Positions 1-12,685 of a stretch of DNA of 64,000 nt are shown here, piece after piece (positions within the stretch are counted from its first letter, which is position 1; every line of letters begins with the position of its first letter). Source of the stretch: Persicaria tinctoria (Eukaryota > Streptophyta > Magnoliopsida > Caryophyllales > Polygonaceae); the NCBI GenBank assembly GCA_037127255.1, contig JBANSL010000002.1:97494519-97558518 (forward strand), read 5' to 3'. The notes beneath the pieces are model-generated. The model saw nothing but the letters and a program-made list of their open reading frames with translations, was not told the origin of the DNA and made no database searches. Made by a program: the position numbers and the translations under genes.

Positions 1-3000
1 ATCCTCATGTACACAGCAGCTGCCATGGATGCAAATGCAGCCACCTAATGATCAATTGAAGCACACAAATTAAGCTGAAGTTGAATACTATACAATGTAT
101 ATAGATGCATCCAAATGTAGTTTGGTTCACACATTACACAACCTGAAATGTTTGTGGAGTTGAAAGCAATCTGGCAGTCAATGTGCCACAGACAAAAGCA
201 GCTGAGACCACTCCATTTAGAACCCCAAATGCTGTTGCTCTTTTCCCTTCTGGTATCACATCTGCCTGTAATTCAATCATACGGAGTAAACGACAAGTTT
301 TAATTAATAGATGAGGTATTTAAAAAAATGGTATATGATTGTGATTTATTGAAGATTAAATATGAATATGAGAATGATTAATTACCACATAAGCAAGAGC
401 AAGACACAAGAGGCTAGCATCACTAAAAATTGCACCCATTGTTCTGAGTACATAATAAGCATAGAAGAAGCTCCTCTCTCTACTATATGCCAAAACCGCT
501 GCAAAAAAAAGTGACAGTAAATAATACGAACTTTCATATCCAGTATGGAGCGGCGTTTAGTAACAAAAACTATTATAAATTAAAATTATTGTCGAATTTG
601 GGGTAAGTTCGTTGCCGTTGGCATAACCTTCACTTTCGATTTGCAACGATATCTCCAAACAACATTAAATTGAAAAAGAATAAATTAAAATCTTCATGAA
701 AATGACATTTTCTTAATTATTCAACCAACTTTTGTTTTGGTGGAAACTTTGATCGACCACCATTGTATGTGTGCTCCTTATCTTCCTTTACTTGTACGAC
801 TAGTTTTCATGGATGAGCTAGTTTGCTAAATTAAAGGAGACATTGGGTAGTGCCTAATATAGTGGGTATCAATTCAAAAGCCCTTTCAAATTTAATAGCA
901 CTATACAAAAATAATAACCTAATTTATATATACATATATTCATTCATTTCAATGGCTACTATATTGTGTGTGTGTGTGAATATAATTTTTTTTATCTATT
1001 ATATAGAAATAAAAGCCAATGTTAGAAACAAATTATCTAATTTGGGGATTTTAATATAACTTCTTAGAAATAAAAGTCAATGCTACAAACAATGTTCTTT
1101 CTTATGTAATTTGGAGATTTTTAATATGATTTCTCTCTTTTTTTTTTTTAATATATATATATAAAATATGAAAATATTGTGTATTTGAGAAATTTGGTTT
1201 TGTCTTTCATTATATTCTCCATTTTGAACAAGGTTTTATGAAATCTATTGAGATAAAACACTTAAAATTTTCTCAATCAAGAGAATTTGAATTATTTAGA
1301 GAAAAAGTTGGAGACTCCCATATATGATATACCGACAATTTTTTTAATTTCAATAAAGTGAACAAAACTAGTAGTAGTTTAGTGGTCATTTAGGCCCATC
1401 TCACTTCCTATCATCATTTCATCCAAGTAAATTACAAGCAATGTTTTTACTTTTCACTTCATTACCATGAGTTGAGCCTCTCTAGATGGATTGAATTGGT
1501 CTCAATTTGTAATAAGGTGGATACTCATCTTTTGATTTGGCTTGATATAGATAGATTGTGCATTTCTCTATTTAAGTGTTTTACAGACTAGTGTTAGTCT
1601 TTCGACATGTGAAAAATTAATCGATAACCTTAAAACTTTTAATTCATGGAAAAAAAATCTAATTTGAACTTTACATTAAAATAAAACATCTAATTTTTTT
1701 TCTTCAAAATTTCAATAATTTACAAAAAGTTATTAGAGATGCTCTTATACGAAACTCCAATATACGGCCAACACAAGTCTTGTAGTGTTTCAATAAGTGA
1801 AAAAGGGTAACATGTATACCCATGCGTTATATCATCCATTGTCTAATTGTCTCCACCTTTGGTAAAAGTAACACTCACTTCCCATCATCCATCGTAGAAA
1901 TGGTAGGAATGAGGATTTATCAGTACAAGTTATGATGGAGGTCATCCATCGTTTCCCCCAAATCAGTTGTAGTTCATTCCTTAATCGAAGATATTCGAAT
2001 TAAGGAGAAAAAGTTTTCGTTTTAAATTTTATAAAGGGTGTAAGAATTTCGATCGATCCAGAACAATGGAGGAAACTTAGGCAGAAATAATATGAAAATC
2101 AAATAAAGTTGATGGAAAGATAGTTTTTTTTTTTTTTTTCCCCAATGGATTAGTGATATGAAATATATGATAAAGTTTGAGTTGATATTTCATATTTCCC
2201 AATGTTTTTATATACCCCCTCTTTTGCCAAAACATATCATTTTAATTTCTTTTACAAATTTTTAAGGAAATCAACAAATATTTTCATAAAGTATAACAAA
2301 TATTTTAATTTCTTTTACAAATGGGGGGATAGGTGGATTCCGAGGCCGACTACGTTCAAACCGGTTGCTAATCCGAGAGGAAGGGATCGGTCTACAACGG
2401 TCCTGGATTTCATAGATTGGGATCGGGGCTGCTGGGACGAGGTGGCAGTCCGAAATGCTTTTCTACCGTGTGATGTTGATTACATCATGAATATCCATTT
2501 GGTGGATTCGACAGCTCAGGACTCACTGACGTGGTACTACACGAAAAATGGGAGGTATAGTGTGAGGTCGGCCTATCATATGGTGATGGAGAGGCGATTT
2601 GTGGAGGGAGGAGGGGCTGAATCCTCAAGACCAGGCGAAGGTAAGGGAGCTTGGAGGAGGTTATGGAAGTGGAAGGTGCTTCCCCGAGTAAAGAATTTGC
2701 TTTGGCGAGCTTGCCGAGGCATTCTTCCCTGCAAGGCGGCGCTGGTTAAGAGGAGGGTGAGGGTGGAGCCATGGTGTGATATGTGTGGTAAAGAAGAAGG
2801 TGCTCTCCATGTGCTGAGGGACTGCAGCTGGACCCGGGAGGTGTGGTGGCTAGCGGAAGGGCTCAATCACGTTGGCAGGCATGCCGAGGACTTCACGCAA
2901 TGGATGACTTGTATTGCTGAGTTGACTGATGAATCGCAACAGGTGCTATGGGCATACATAGTCAGCGGAATATGGCATGCGAGGAATCGAAGAGTATTCG

Positions 3001-5520
3001 AGGGCGTCCACACTGATCCAAGTTGGGTGATTGAGGAGGCTAGGGGAAAATGTGCGAATGAGAGTCGTATCGATAGCCAGGCTAGGAGGGCTATCGATGT
3101 CCAGGATGAGCAGAGGGGCAATGCACGCTGGAACCTGCCTACAGAGGGTGAGATTAAAATTAATTGTGATGCATCCTCATCGGCGGAGAAGGGCTGCGGA
3201 ATTGGGACGATCGCAAGAGACCACCTTGGGACTATGATTTGGGCTGCAGCGAAGTCAATACAGAGGGGATCGGAGCCGCTAGTGGCAGAGATGGAGGCGG
3301 CTATTTGGGCGCTGCATATCGCAAAGGAAATGGGAGTTAGGGAGGTCATGGTGGAATCAGATTGTGCCCAACTGATCAACGGGGTCCAACAGAGCGAGAT
3401 GTCGGGTGGGGTTCCTGGTCTATTGCTGAAAACGATAAAGCGGCTTGCAAGGGAGTTCGACGTGTGCAGATGGAGTCTGGTGCGGAGGAGTGGGAACAAA
3501 GCTGCTCATTTTCTTGCCCAATTAAGGCCTATGTCTAATTTCTTTGTGTTCAAGGAGGATGATCTATGTGAACCTCTATCTGTCATTGTTTTCGACGATT
3601 TGCTAAGTTTGGAATAAAATTGAGCTTTTCATCAAAAAAAAAAAAAATCATCTACTTATCATTATAAGGATATTTTCATAAAGTAGAAATCAAAATATCT
3701 ACAATCGCATGTTTTCTTGAACAAAATTAACACTATAAAATGACATGTTTTGCTAAACAGATTTTTTTATACTCGCTAATTCTTTAAATGGAAAGAATTT
3801 GATCTCACATTTTGTCAAAACTGTTGGAATATTGGTTCCCATTTATGGCTTAAAAATAAAATCAATACTAGTAAAATATAGTGATTAAATGTGGTGTGCA
3901 AAAAAGAAAAAAGAAGGGTATGTGTTTATGGTGGAAAGCTATAAAGGAAGAAAAAGACTAGTGATTATACCTAAAGGAAGGATGGCGACCGTCAACGGCA
4001 GCGTTAACAGAGCTTTCCGGCCATAGGCGTCCGATAGGTTTCCGATCAACGGCGTAATCACCATCGATCCAACTCCCGTTATCTGCCCGTTAATTCATTC
4101 ACACATCATATATCACATAAGATATATTATGGTATATATAATTTGTCAACAAAGTAACATGAACATATATGTATACAAAATATTCAACAATTTTGTACGA
4201 AGATATCGCCATTTAGGCGTTATTTCCTTGTCAAAAAGGAATTGTGCAACCAATTCGTATTCAAATCCTTCGCTTTGAGTTGTAAAGTCGACGAGAAAAC
4301 ATGTTGTGGTCCTGATCAGGTCGATCATTCGATCTCCGGCCTCTCAAATTGATAGGTTTGATGGTTAGCTAAACAATAACCATCAATGGCTAGGGTAGAT
4401 TCCATCACGGGTGAAGAAATTAGGTGGGATTTCAATAGTTCCAAACCAACTAACTCCCAAACTATCAACTACTAGTCATCTTTTGAATTGGTACTATACA
4501 TATATGTTCTCCTTGTCCTATTTACATATTTCATTCTCCCTAAACGCATTAATATATAATTAAATGTAAAATTAATAATCTAATATTTTTTTAAAAAAAA
4601 AACATAACCAAAGCACATTAATGTGTAATAAAAAAAAATTAATAATCTAATATGGAAAGAGGGTATTTTTTGAAACAAAACCATGAAAGAAATTAATTAG
4701 AATAGTGTACGGTCTAAACTAAAAAGTATGCATATATAATTAACTAATGGAGATCATATCATTATCTTACAACTTTAAAAAACATGCCTTCACCTGAGCT
4801 TCATTAAGTATAGTTAATTTAGTTCCACTTTTATCTAACTGAATTTCTATATAAGTAACCTGAATTTAAAAATTTATTAAGAAGATATATAGATTAATTA
4901 AGAAGCAAGAGTATAAGAGCAAGACCAACAACTTCTCTAAAATAGGAAAAAAAAAAGAAAAAAAAGGAGAGATTTTAGAGAAAATTGACATTTTTTCTTG
5001 CCCACAGCTTCTCCAAAATCATCTCTAAAATAGAGAAATGAAAAAAAATCTCTAAATTTGGAGGAATAATAGTTGATCTCTATAACTTAGCATTCCCGAC
5101 AACTCCCTTAAATTATAAAAATGTTCCAATTTTGAGAAGATTTTATTTTATTTTACCCTAAAAAATCATCTAATATTTTCTGTAAAATAGATAATTTAAT
5201 ATATATATAAAAAAGAGTCAAATTATCTAAATCTGTATATAATTTCTTTTTTAAAATTTCAAATTAGATAAGCTAAGAATTTTTTTTAGTTGAAGATATT
5301 ATAGGCAAGGAGAAAGGGATAGAGTAGTACGTACAGCCTGTTGGAAGCCGGTGAGGTAAATGGCGAGGGAGCACTCATCAAGGCCGGGGCAAACCGCCTC
5401 CATCGTGACGTCGGTGATGGCCGGAAGGGCGATGATCCAGGCCACATTCCCAAGGAACACCGTCACCATCAGGTGTTTCAGTCTCCACATACCATTCACC
5501 TCCTCCGTCGACGACTCCAT
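1..5520 (-). CDS. MFS transporter gene, exons 1-5 (3' part off the window)
   Basis: Spliced gene on the minus strand, read by hand. Exon 1 is 5520-5335 (62 codons from the ATG), exon 2 4082-3971, exon 3 498-386, exon 4 265-143, and exon 5 begins at 44 and leaves the window. All four introns start GT and end AG and the reading frame stays open across every junction. Exon 1 gives a hydrophobic first membrane segment followed by CPGLDECSLAIYLTGFQQA. Exon 2 holds the classic MFS motif A, GNLSDAYGRKALL. Exon 4 reads RATAFGVLNGVVSAAFVCGT. These match my memory of the plant MFS proteins related to animal hippocampus-abundant-transcript/tetracycline-transporter-like proteins (Arabidopsis At2g16970-At2g16990 group). 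It should be a multi-spanning membrane carrier; the substrate is not deducible. Intron 2 (3970-499, 3.5 kb) hosts an antisense LINE; the other introns are 1252, 120 and 98 bp. No stop or frameshift is seen in the exons, so the gene looks functional as far as it is visible. Confidence 0.88.
2322..3647 (+). mobile_element. 5'-truncated L1-type LINE in MFS intron 2
   Basis: The open frame to the stop at 3615-3617 encodes only the C-terminal end of an L1 ORF2. It starts at a WGDRWIPRP segment, continues through the zinc-binding zf-RVT region (KVLPRVKNLLWRACRGILP, then CDMCGKEEGALHVLRDC), and ends in a plant-type RNase H domain (INCDASSS, EMEAAIWALHIAK, VESDCAQLI, RRSGNKAAHFLA). An AATAAA lies at 3613-3618 and a 14-nt poly(A) tail at 3634-3647. 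A 16-bp direct repeat (ATATTTTCATAAAGTA) lies at 2278-2293 and 3670-3685, near but not exactly at the junctions, and may be the target duplication with small rearrangements. Upstream, 2240-2262 and 2301-2323 are a local duplication. The insertion is antisense to the host gene. It is dead on arrival because the endonuclease and most of the RT are missing. Confidence 0.85.
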
Positions 5521-6383
5521 CCGCTCCTTCGACCGTCGAATTTAGTTTTGGTGGTGGCCGGTGTGAGGTAGCTAAAGGCTAAATCATCTGTTGGTGTGTG
5601 TGTGTGTGTGGGGAGTTTTGTTTTTGGGGGAGAAGATGGAGTTGGCCGGGATCAGTTGAGAGCGTTGCGTGCACTTGTCGAATGTGTATCTATTTGCCTC
5701 TTTACATTCATTTCAATTTCATTACTCTTTAAATTCATACCCACCACATAGCTTTTTGTACCCTACTCAATTGACTGAAAAGAGAAATAAAGCATATAAT
5801 TAATTGTTGGATATTTTTTGTACATTTAATTAGTTATTTGACTTTTATTTAAAGGGACAAAGTACATTAAATAATCTCAATTACTCCGTATATTTTTTTT
5901 TATGAGCAACCTAGGGGATGAGGTTACGGAGACCTAGCTAGATTGTTGTGTATGTCACCAGGTCGAGCAGAACGATATATACGTCATGTGTGTAACCTTT
6001 GTCCACCGTTTTGTTACCCGATCAAAGTATGATAGAAGGTAACTTCTGTCACTTGTTACTGCATAATTGAGGTGTTAGATAAAATTAATTCAATTTCTCA
6101 TGGAGAGAGGCCTTTTTTAGTAAGATGTTTTATAATTATTAAGGAGTCCCCTCTATTTTGTACCCTTTGCAGACGGAGTTCTAATATTTTCTACAACCCC
6201 AAGCGAAGGGCAAAAACTTTAGCCATTAAAGGAGTTTATGTTTTCAAGAGTTTTGAATCTGATGTGAATTGGTTTTCCATTCCAATCTCTAATGAATAAT
6301 GATAAAACCACTTGTACTCTTATGTTAACAAACTCTGATATATTATGTTAAGTGTTAACAAACATCATACATACACTCTAAAA
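5521..6383. other. Upstream region of the MFS gene, plus unassigned repeat-like DNA
   Basis: 5521-5700 should hold the 5' UTR and promoter of the minus-strand MFS gene. A (GT)n run sits at about 5593-5610. From about 5890 a poly(T)-led stretch looks like the 3' tail of an old minus-strand insertion. A 75-codon open frame at 6072-6299 has no recognisable domain and is not called as a gene. Confidence 0.4.
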
Positions 6384-6530
6384 TGTTAGAGATGTGAATG
6401 AGAGAAAAATGTCTCACATCGAAAAGTTGAACATATCATGCCTTAATTAGTATATGAGTCGGTGATCTACTTCTTCTATTGTCAATTGGTTTTAACATGG
6501 GATCTTACTCGACTTGTGTGCTAGGCTACT
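6384..6530 (+). mobile_element. TRIM-like LTR fragment
   Basis: Begins TGTTAGAGATG and contains GTCTCACATCGAAAAGTT, then a segment reading AGTATATGAGTCGGTGATC and CAATTGGTTTTAACATGGGA. This order of short conserved blocks (TCxCACATCG, then CAATTGGTTTTxAxATGG) is what I recall from the terminal repeats of plant TRIM (terminal-repeat-in-miniature) retrotransposons of the Katydid/Br type. Only one terminal repeat is visible and no PBS was found, so it is a solo LTR or fragment. The right edge is uncertain. Confidence 0.45.
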
Positions 6531-8170
6531 AGCGTCCGTGCGCATGACCCTGGCCCCCCGTGAAGAAAAAGAAAAGAGATGGATGAGAATGAAATTGACC
6601 GCTTTTTCCCCCCCAAAAACCGAAGTGACCGATTTGTGTGACAAATAAACAAATAAACAATAAAGGAAGTTGGTTTGGTGTCGAATGGGGCATCCTCCTC
6701 CTAAATCCTCATCATCTCCTTTTGCTTCTTTCCTTACTCTTCCTTTCTTTTTCTTTTTCTTTTTAATAACCAAATGTTGTACTAAAATTATATATCGACT
6801 AATGATTTTAACATTAGCCTACTAATTAAGAAACAAACTAAAAATAAATCATGAAATAAATTACACAAATAAATATTCAATTCATGTCAAAATTAAGGTG
6901 AATATCCGCCCAATATAAATATCAACAACAATAAAAACAACCCAGTTAATCCCGCATTAAAGTGAAATCTGGAGGGTCAGGATATACGCACTCTTTTACC
7001 GAACAAGTTGAGAGAGTGTTTCCAGAATAGCAGGATATATAATAAAACCATATAGTAGTAGGCCTCACGGAAGGTTGAAGAGATAGAAAGGTAAAGTAGA
7101 TAGGAATGCGAAAGAACTAAGCATGAAAATCAGCAAAGACACCCGGCCACACTCAAACCAATACCAAAACACTATAATAAAATTAATTTAAATCATCGAC
7201 CTCTAAAATAACATTAAGGTTGCAGATCGTGTAGCACATTTGAGTTTATACTTTTACTCTTCTATTTAGCCGTCCTTGCTCCCAAGATAAGGAATATATA
7301 TATATTAATACCCCAATGTTACATTGTAACTTGTAGCTCTGTAGGCCAGAAATGTCTTTTAATTTGAGTATGTTTTTGAATGACACACAATAAAAATTTA
7401 CCATACAAAGCAAGTTAGGATAAGTTAGGTACACGTGGACATCCATTCCTCGTGCCAAGTGGCCTCTCAATAAAGGAAAATACTTGGCTTACCCAAATTT
7501 TGGTTTTGGGTTACCCAATGGTATTTATGTAAAATCCACAAAAAAATTAAAATGAATAAAAGGAAACTAAAATCTGAAAAGTAGGTCATGAGTACCCTAC
7601 CTCTAGCCTAGGTTAATAATGATGTTAGTACTTTTACTTTTTCTATAAAAGGGTTTGAATTACAAATTCACAATTTATTCAATTACAAATTCATAAGTTA
7701 TTCAAACACTTCATCTCCAAACGGTAAAATTCTAATATAAATTACTGTTCTTAAAAATAAAATTTTAATAATATAACAAATTAATATTTTTAAAACATAA
7801 AAGAAAATATACTTTATGGCCAACTTACATTATATGATGCATATAATATAAAGTTAGGAATATATATTGGAAATGGATTTATTTACTACAGTATTAATTA
7901 TAATTTATATTTATTGGGAACCAATTAAATAAATAAACATTTCGTATAATTTATTTTATAAAGCATATTTTGGTAAAGTTGTTAAAAAATAAAAAATTGA
8001 ATTAAAAAAATTTAAACTAACTCGTCGGAATCTGTGGTGGATCGTCGGATTCAAGGTTTTCGATTGCCGGAATTTGTGGTTGAAAAATTTGGGATGACAG
8101 CGGGCATTGTTGATTTAACCTTGTTTTAATGTGGACCGTTTGGACGTTTCATGACAAACATTGTAACAAA
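6531..8170. other. AT-rich intergenic DNA
   Basis: No gene supported. Poly(T/C)-rich and AT-rich stretches dominate. The open frames at 6492-6773 and 7246-7470 are low-complexity and have no recognisable domain. Confidence 0.5.
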
Positions 8171-8640
8171 AAAAAAAATTGCCTCTACCCGGAATCGAAC
8201 ATTAGATCAACTGGAAGCAGCCCGCGGACCTACCTACAAGTTGCTACACAAGCTTTCTAGGAAAAAGATTTCTTTTTTTTAAAAAAAAAATGTCAAACAT
8301 TGGACAAATAAATACTTGCCTCCACTAAGCAGTAGCCCGTGGACCTACCCGCAAGTTGCTACACAGGCTTTCTAGGAAAGAGATCTCTTTTTTTTTAAAA
8401 AAAAAAATGTCAAACATTAGACAAATAAATATTTGCCTCCACCAAGAATCGAAATGTTGATCAAAGAGCAGGTCAAGTAAACATCACACCGCTATGCCAT
8501 CTATTCTTGTTGCTTATTTCACCAGTTTTTTTTATTGACATTATCTAGGTAAATGGAGGAGGGAGAAGTAGGCCGCGGGTCTATTAGCAGTCTGCTACAT
8601 AGAACTTCTCCAAGAAAGTGGTCACTTTTTAAAAATAAAA
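8171..8640 (-). mobile_element. tRNA-derived SINE-like repeats with a ~116-bp duplication
   Basis: Read on the minus strand, GTTCGATTCCGGG (within 8181-8215) and TTTCGATTCTTGG (about 8440-8455) resemble the B box of a tRNA promoter. GGCATAGCGGTG (about 8490-8502) resembles an A box. The block with GCCCGCGGACCTACC and GTTGCTACACA recurs at 8220 and 8335, and TGTCAAACATT at 8291 and 8408, so a 115-117 bp segment is tandemly duplicated. A third, diverged piece is at about 8570-8625. Poly(A/T) tracts separate the pieces. This fits decayed minus-strand SINE copies; the family was not identified. Confidence 0.5.
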
Positions 8641-8926
8641 AAATAAAAAAAATACAATTGCTAGTATTTGTGGACAATATTTCACAAGGATCTAGATTGT
8701 GGGTCGTTAGATTGATTTAAACGGACGATTAAGATGTGAATATATAATTTAAATTTGGGTTTTTTTTTTCTAGAATTTGAATATACAATTTTATTCTTAC
8801 CAAATCACCACTCTAGATTACTAAAGTTGACCCAACTTTTTAAGTTTTACCAAATCGGCACCTTAAACCACTTCAATAATCAATTAATACTTATTTAAGT
8901 CTTAGATGGTATATTGGTGTTAACCC

Positions 8927-10890
8927 AACGGTGTCAATTTTTTTTTTTTTTTTTTTTGATTGGGTAATAATTCGGCTGCAGAAATGCTATCCGATAGCAT
9001 CCTTTCGGATGAGGTCAAGAAGACCTGGGTCGCTCTGTAACAGGGAGGGTATTGCAATTTGGGCAAGGTGTGCAACCTTATCTGCCACGCAATTGCTGGA
9101 ACGAAGAACGTGAGAGAACGAAACTTCGTGGAATCCCGTGAGGAGTTTTCTTATGTCAGTCATGATCATATCGATCTCCCATGGACATGAATTTTGTGTC
9201 TGTAAGTGTTTAATGATAGTTAGTGAGTCTCCTTCGATGATTATTCTCTGTATATGTAATTCACGAACTTTGACAATACCTTTTCTGAGAGCCAGAGCTT
9301 CTGTCATCAGGGGTGTGTGTTGTCCGACTTTATCATTGCCCATTTCTATGACTACCCCAGAGCTGTCACGAATGATATATCCTATCAAACTTTGCTCATT
9401 TCCCGAAGCGGAGCCGTCGAAGTTGAGTTTCACTCTTCCCATTGGCGGTTTTTTCCATTTTGTATTTTTTGCACTGTTTCTTTTAATCAGGCGAGGGTGT
9501 AATTCTGTTGTTGCTCTCCTGTTTGTTTCACTTTCGTGTTCTCCCGCTTTTACCCACTCCTTATAGTATGATTCCACAAGTGTTACAAACCCTCTTTCAT
9601 TTGGTGGTGTCTGTTGTTGGAAAATTAATCTGTTCCTTGTAATCCATATAGTCCACCAGTGAAAAACCATCTTCTCTTGTTGCTTTTTGTCTAGTCGGTT
9701 TCCAAGTTTGTTAATGATATCTTCTACATTCCTTGTAACCTTTATATCCTCTTTGATTTGTTTCTTAATCTGGGGTGATAGCCACGAGCATATCGTAGAG
9801 AATCTACATTCAAACAATAAGTGCGTAGCGTCTTCTTCATGATTATTACACAACGCGCAATATGGCGGTATTGCAATTCCCCTTTTAGCTAACCGAGCCG
9901 CAGTTGGTAGGCCATTTTGGCATACTTTCCACATGAAATTTTTCATTTTAGGAGGGATTCTCAAACTCCATATCCACGCATTGTTGTCATTGTTGATCTC
10001 AATTGCTTTTGTGTTTAATTTATACGCACTCGATGTTGTGAACCAACCTTTGTTATCCGGCCACCAATACATCCTGTCTTGAATCTCATTTATCGGAAGT
10101 GGGATATTTGCAATTTGTTGTGCTTTATCCGGTGGCACCGTAGTTTGGAGCTTATCAATATTCCATGACCCATTTAGGATGTACTGGTCTACCGTTTCCT
10201 CCCAGTTGGTATTTGTTGGATTAAGACATATATTTTGAATATCCTTAATCGGGGACCATTTATCAATCCAAAATTTTGCCGTTTTGCCATCTCCAATAGA
10301 CCATGCTAATCCTTGTTTGAAAGGCTCAATAAGTTTCCTTAGTTGAGACCATTGCCACGAAGCATTTCCCTTTTTATCAAATTCTAAAATAGATGTATCC
10401 TTTAGGTACTTATATTTGATGATCTCTACCCAACAGTTATCCGGTTCCGCAATAATTTTCCATATAAGTTTCATTTGTAATGCCTCATTCATTTCTTTCG
10501 TTTTTCTCAAGCCCACTCCACCTTTTGACTTTGGCCTACACACTCTATTCCACCCAATAAGAGGTTTATACTGTAAGTCTTTATTCCAGAAGAAAGATCT
10601 ATTTATTCTATCCAATTCATCATGGATTGCTGTTGGTAGCATGAAGCTTTGCATTGCGAATAACGGTTTCGCTGCTAAATTTGCATTGATTAAAACCGTT
10701 CTCCCCTGTTGGGACAATGCATCCGCTTTCCATTTTGTCAGCTGGTTTGTGGCTCTGCCTATGATATCCTCAAAAGTGCTTTTGTTAACCCTCCCGTTCA
10801 CTATTGGGCATCCTAAGTATTTATCTAGTTTGACATGGTTTGATATTTGTAAATATCCCTCAATAATTGGTACTCTTGAACGGTGTCAAT
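8927..10890 (-). mobile_element. 5'-truncated L1-type LINE with 12-bp TSD
   Basis: A minus-strand LINE insertion bounded by the direct repeat AACGGTGTCAAT at 8927-8938 and 10879-10890. The poly(A) tail reads as poly(T) at 8939-8957 on the plus strand. The frame is open from the 5' truncation point at 10878 down to the stop at 8987. It encodes the end of the reverse transcriptase (KYLGCPIV, then RATNQLTKWKADALSQQGR), zf-RVT (KNFMWKVCQNGLP, then CALCNNHEEDATHLLFEC) and RNase H (LNFDGSAS, EALALRKGI, IEGDSLTII, LRSSNCVADKVAHLA). The roughly 630-residue frame has no stop or frameshift, which suggests a fairly recent insertion. The endonuclease and RT catalytic core are missing, so the copy cannot move by itself. 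Confidence 0.92.
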
Positions 10891-11320
10891 GGAGATGAGT
10901 CGGATGTCAATTAATATTTATTAAAAAAGGTAAATAATTCTTAAAGAACATCTTTTAAAAATTGACATTTTTACAGAATTCATTATAAACTTTATATATA
11001 TACACAAACAAATGCCCGCAGGCCTATCGGCAAGCCGATGCCTGTTATTTTATTTTTGTTAAATGTTTCCGTATTAAAACTAAAAATATATATTATACAT
11101 TTGTGGAAAAATCTTTTTAGCAAGTTTAGTTATTAAAAAAAAGCGGACCATAACGAGAGTTTAAATTATTATTTTTAGGCGAACTCGGGATTTTACGATA
11201 ATTCGATCCCGTTTAAATAAATGTCAAATAAATAAGTTACATTGTATTAAAAAACGTGAATTATATGACCGACTTTTATAATATAAGTGAAATACACATA
11301 ATTATAAAAAATGTTAATTA
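10891..11320. other. Intergenic DNA
   Basis: AT-rich sequence with no gene or clear repeat structure seen between the LINE and the Mutator-like element. Confidence 0.5.
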
Positions 11321-12685
11321 TAAAAAAAAGGGCAAATTGCATAAAATAGCACGAACTTTAGGGGTGGTTGCACTCAGTGGCACGAACTTAAAAAAATACA
11401 AAAATAATCACCAACTTTGGTGTTTAGTTGCGGTCAGTGGCACGTATACCTCTATCTTGCTAATGTGGACTAGTGGGGGTGCTTACCTGTAATTTTTTTA
11501 ATTAAAAAGACATATAGCGCGATATGAATTAATGAGAATGCTTATATGGTTTTTTTAAAAATTGAAAGACATAAAAGATGTGCCAAAATTATGAAACTAG
11601 CTATGTTCCAATTTTATTTTTGATTTCATGTAATTCCAAATCAAAGATAATTGTGACAAATATAACATTTGCAAATTAAAATTTGGTACTAGTTATTTTA
11701 ATTTGGAAATTCTATATTTGTCACAATTATCTTTGATTTGGAATTACATGAAATAACGAATAAAATTGAAACCTAACTAGTTTCATAATTTGGGCACATC
11801 TTTTATGTCTGATAATATTTTTAAAAAAAATTCATGTAAGCATTCCCACTAATTAATATATCGCTATATGCCTTTTTAATTAAAAAAATTTCATGTAAGC
11901 ACCCCCACTAGTCCACATTAACGAGATAGGGGGTATAGGGTTGTGCACCGGTCTAAAGCCGAACCGAACCGGGCCAAACCAAAACCGAAACCGTAAATCT
12001 CAAATTTTCAAACCGAAAGCATTAGGGTTCGGTTCGATTACTCACCAGTTTGGTCTGTGTTCGATTCGGTTTTAACACAATTAAACCGAATTTTCATGAA
12101 TTGTCATGTGTCTTTTACAGTGTAGGTAACACTACTCTTTCAAGCAGTGTCGTTTCCTTCTTGCTTACACATATACTATCATATGTCTTCCCTTTCTCTC
12201 TCAGATATATTATTAATTACTCACATATATATTTCCACTGGAAAAGCCACCATTAAATATAGTTTACGCGGGGGTCTCTTTCTTGTAAATCTTAGTTAAA
12301 CTCCTCAAGCGTACATGAGTTTAAAAGATATATGAGCTAGGGTATATGTAAATCACACATTCTGTAAAATGACTGTACTAATTTCCATGCATTCGGTTTA
12401 ACAGAAACCGAACCGAAACCGAACACAAACCGAACCGAAAAATGAAAATTCTTGAACCGAAAGCCGAACCGAAAAACATCGGTTAGATTCGGTTCGGTTT
12501 GTGTTGGTTTCGCCCAAAAATTCAGTTTGGACCGAATAATGAACACCCCTAAGGGGGTATATGTGCCACTGGCCGCAACTAAACACCAAAGTTGGTGATT
12601 ATTTTTGTATTTTTTTAAGTTCGTGCCACTGAGTGCAACCACCTCTAAAGTTCGTGCTATTTTATGCAATTTGCCCTAAAAAAAA
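11321..12685. mobile_element. Palindromic Mutator-like (MULE) MITE with 9-bp TSD
   Basis: Starts GGGCAAATTGC at 11330 and ends GCAATTTGCCC at 12676. It is flanked on both sides by the 9-nt duplication T followed by eight A (11321-11329 and 12677-12685), the duplication size typical of Mutator elements. The terminal inverted repeats extend about 130 bp. Once the nested element at 11938-12552 is subtracted, the two halves pair along nearly their whole length with a centre near 11690: the tract with TTGTCACAATTATCTTTGATTT at about 11700-11735 mirrors one at about 11640-11675. The original element was therefore about 730 bp and almost wholly palindromic. No transposase is encoded, so it is non-autonomous. 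Confidence 0.85.
11938..12552. mobile_element. hAT-like MITE nested in the MULE MITE
   Basis: A 615-bp insertion in the right arm of the palindrome, flanked by the direct repeat GGGGGTATA (11929-11937 and 12553-12561). Because of the G run this could be an 8-bp duplication, as expected for hAT. The ends are imperfect inverted repeats: GGGTTGTGCACCGGTC on the left, and on the right TAGGGGTGTTCATTATTCGG read inward. Repeated CCGAACCGAACC-type motifs follow both ends. Such GGTTCGGTT-rich short elements are common plant hAT MITEs. No coding capacity was seen. Confidence 0.7.

Noticed and set aside
2867..3499. 210-codon antisense frame over the LINE RNase H region
   Set aside because: Shadow of the plus-strand L1 frame, which has clear zf-RVT and RNase H motifs.
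6072..6299. 75-codon open frame as a small gene
   Set aside because: No domain, no promoter evidence, and it lies in DNA that looks like old transposon debris.
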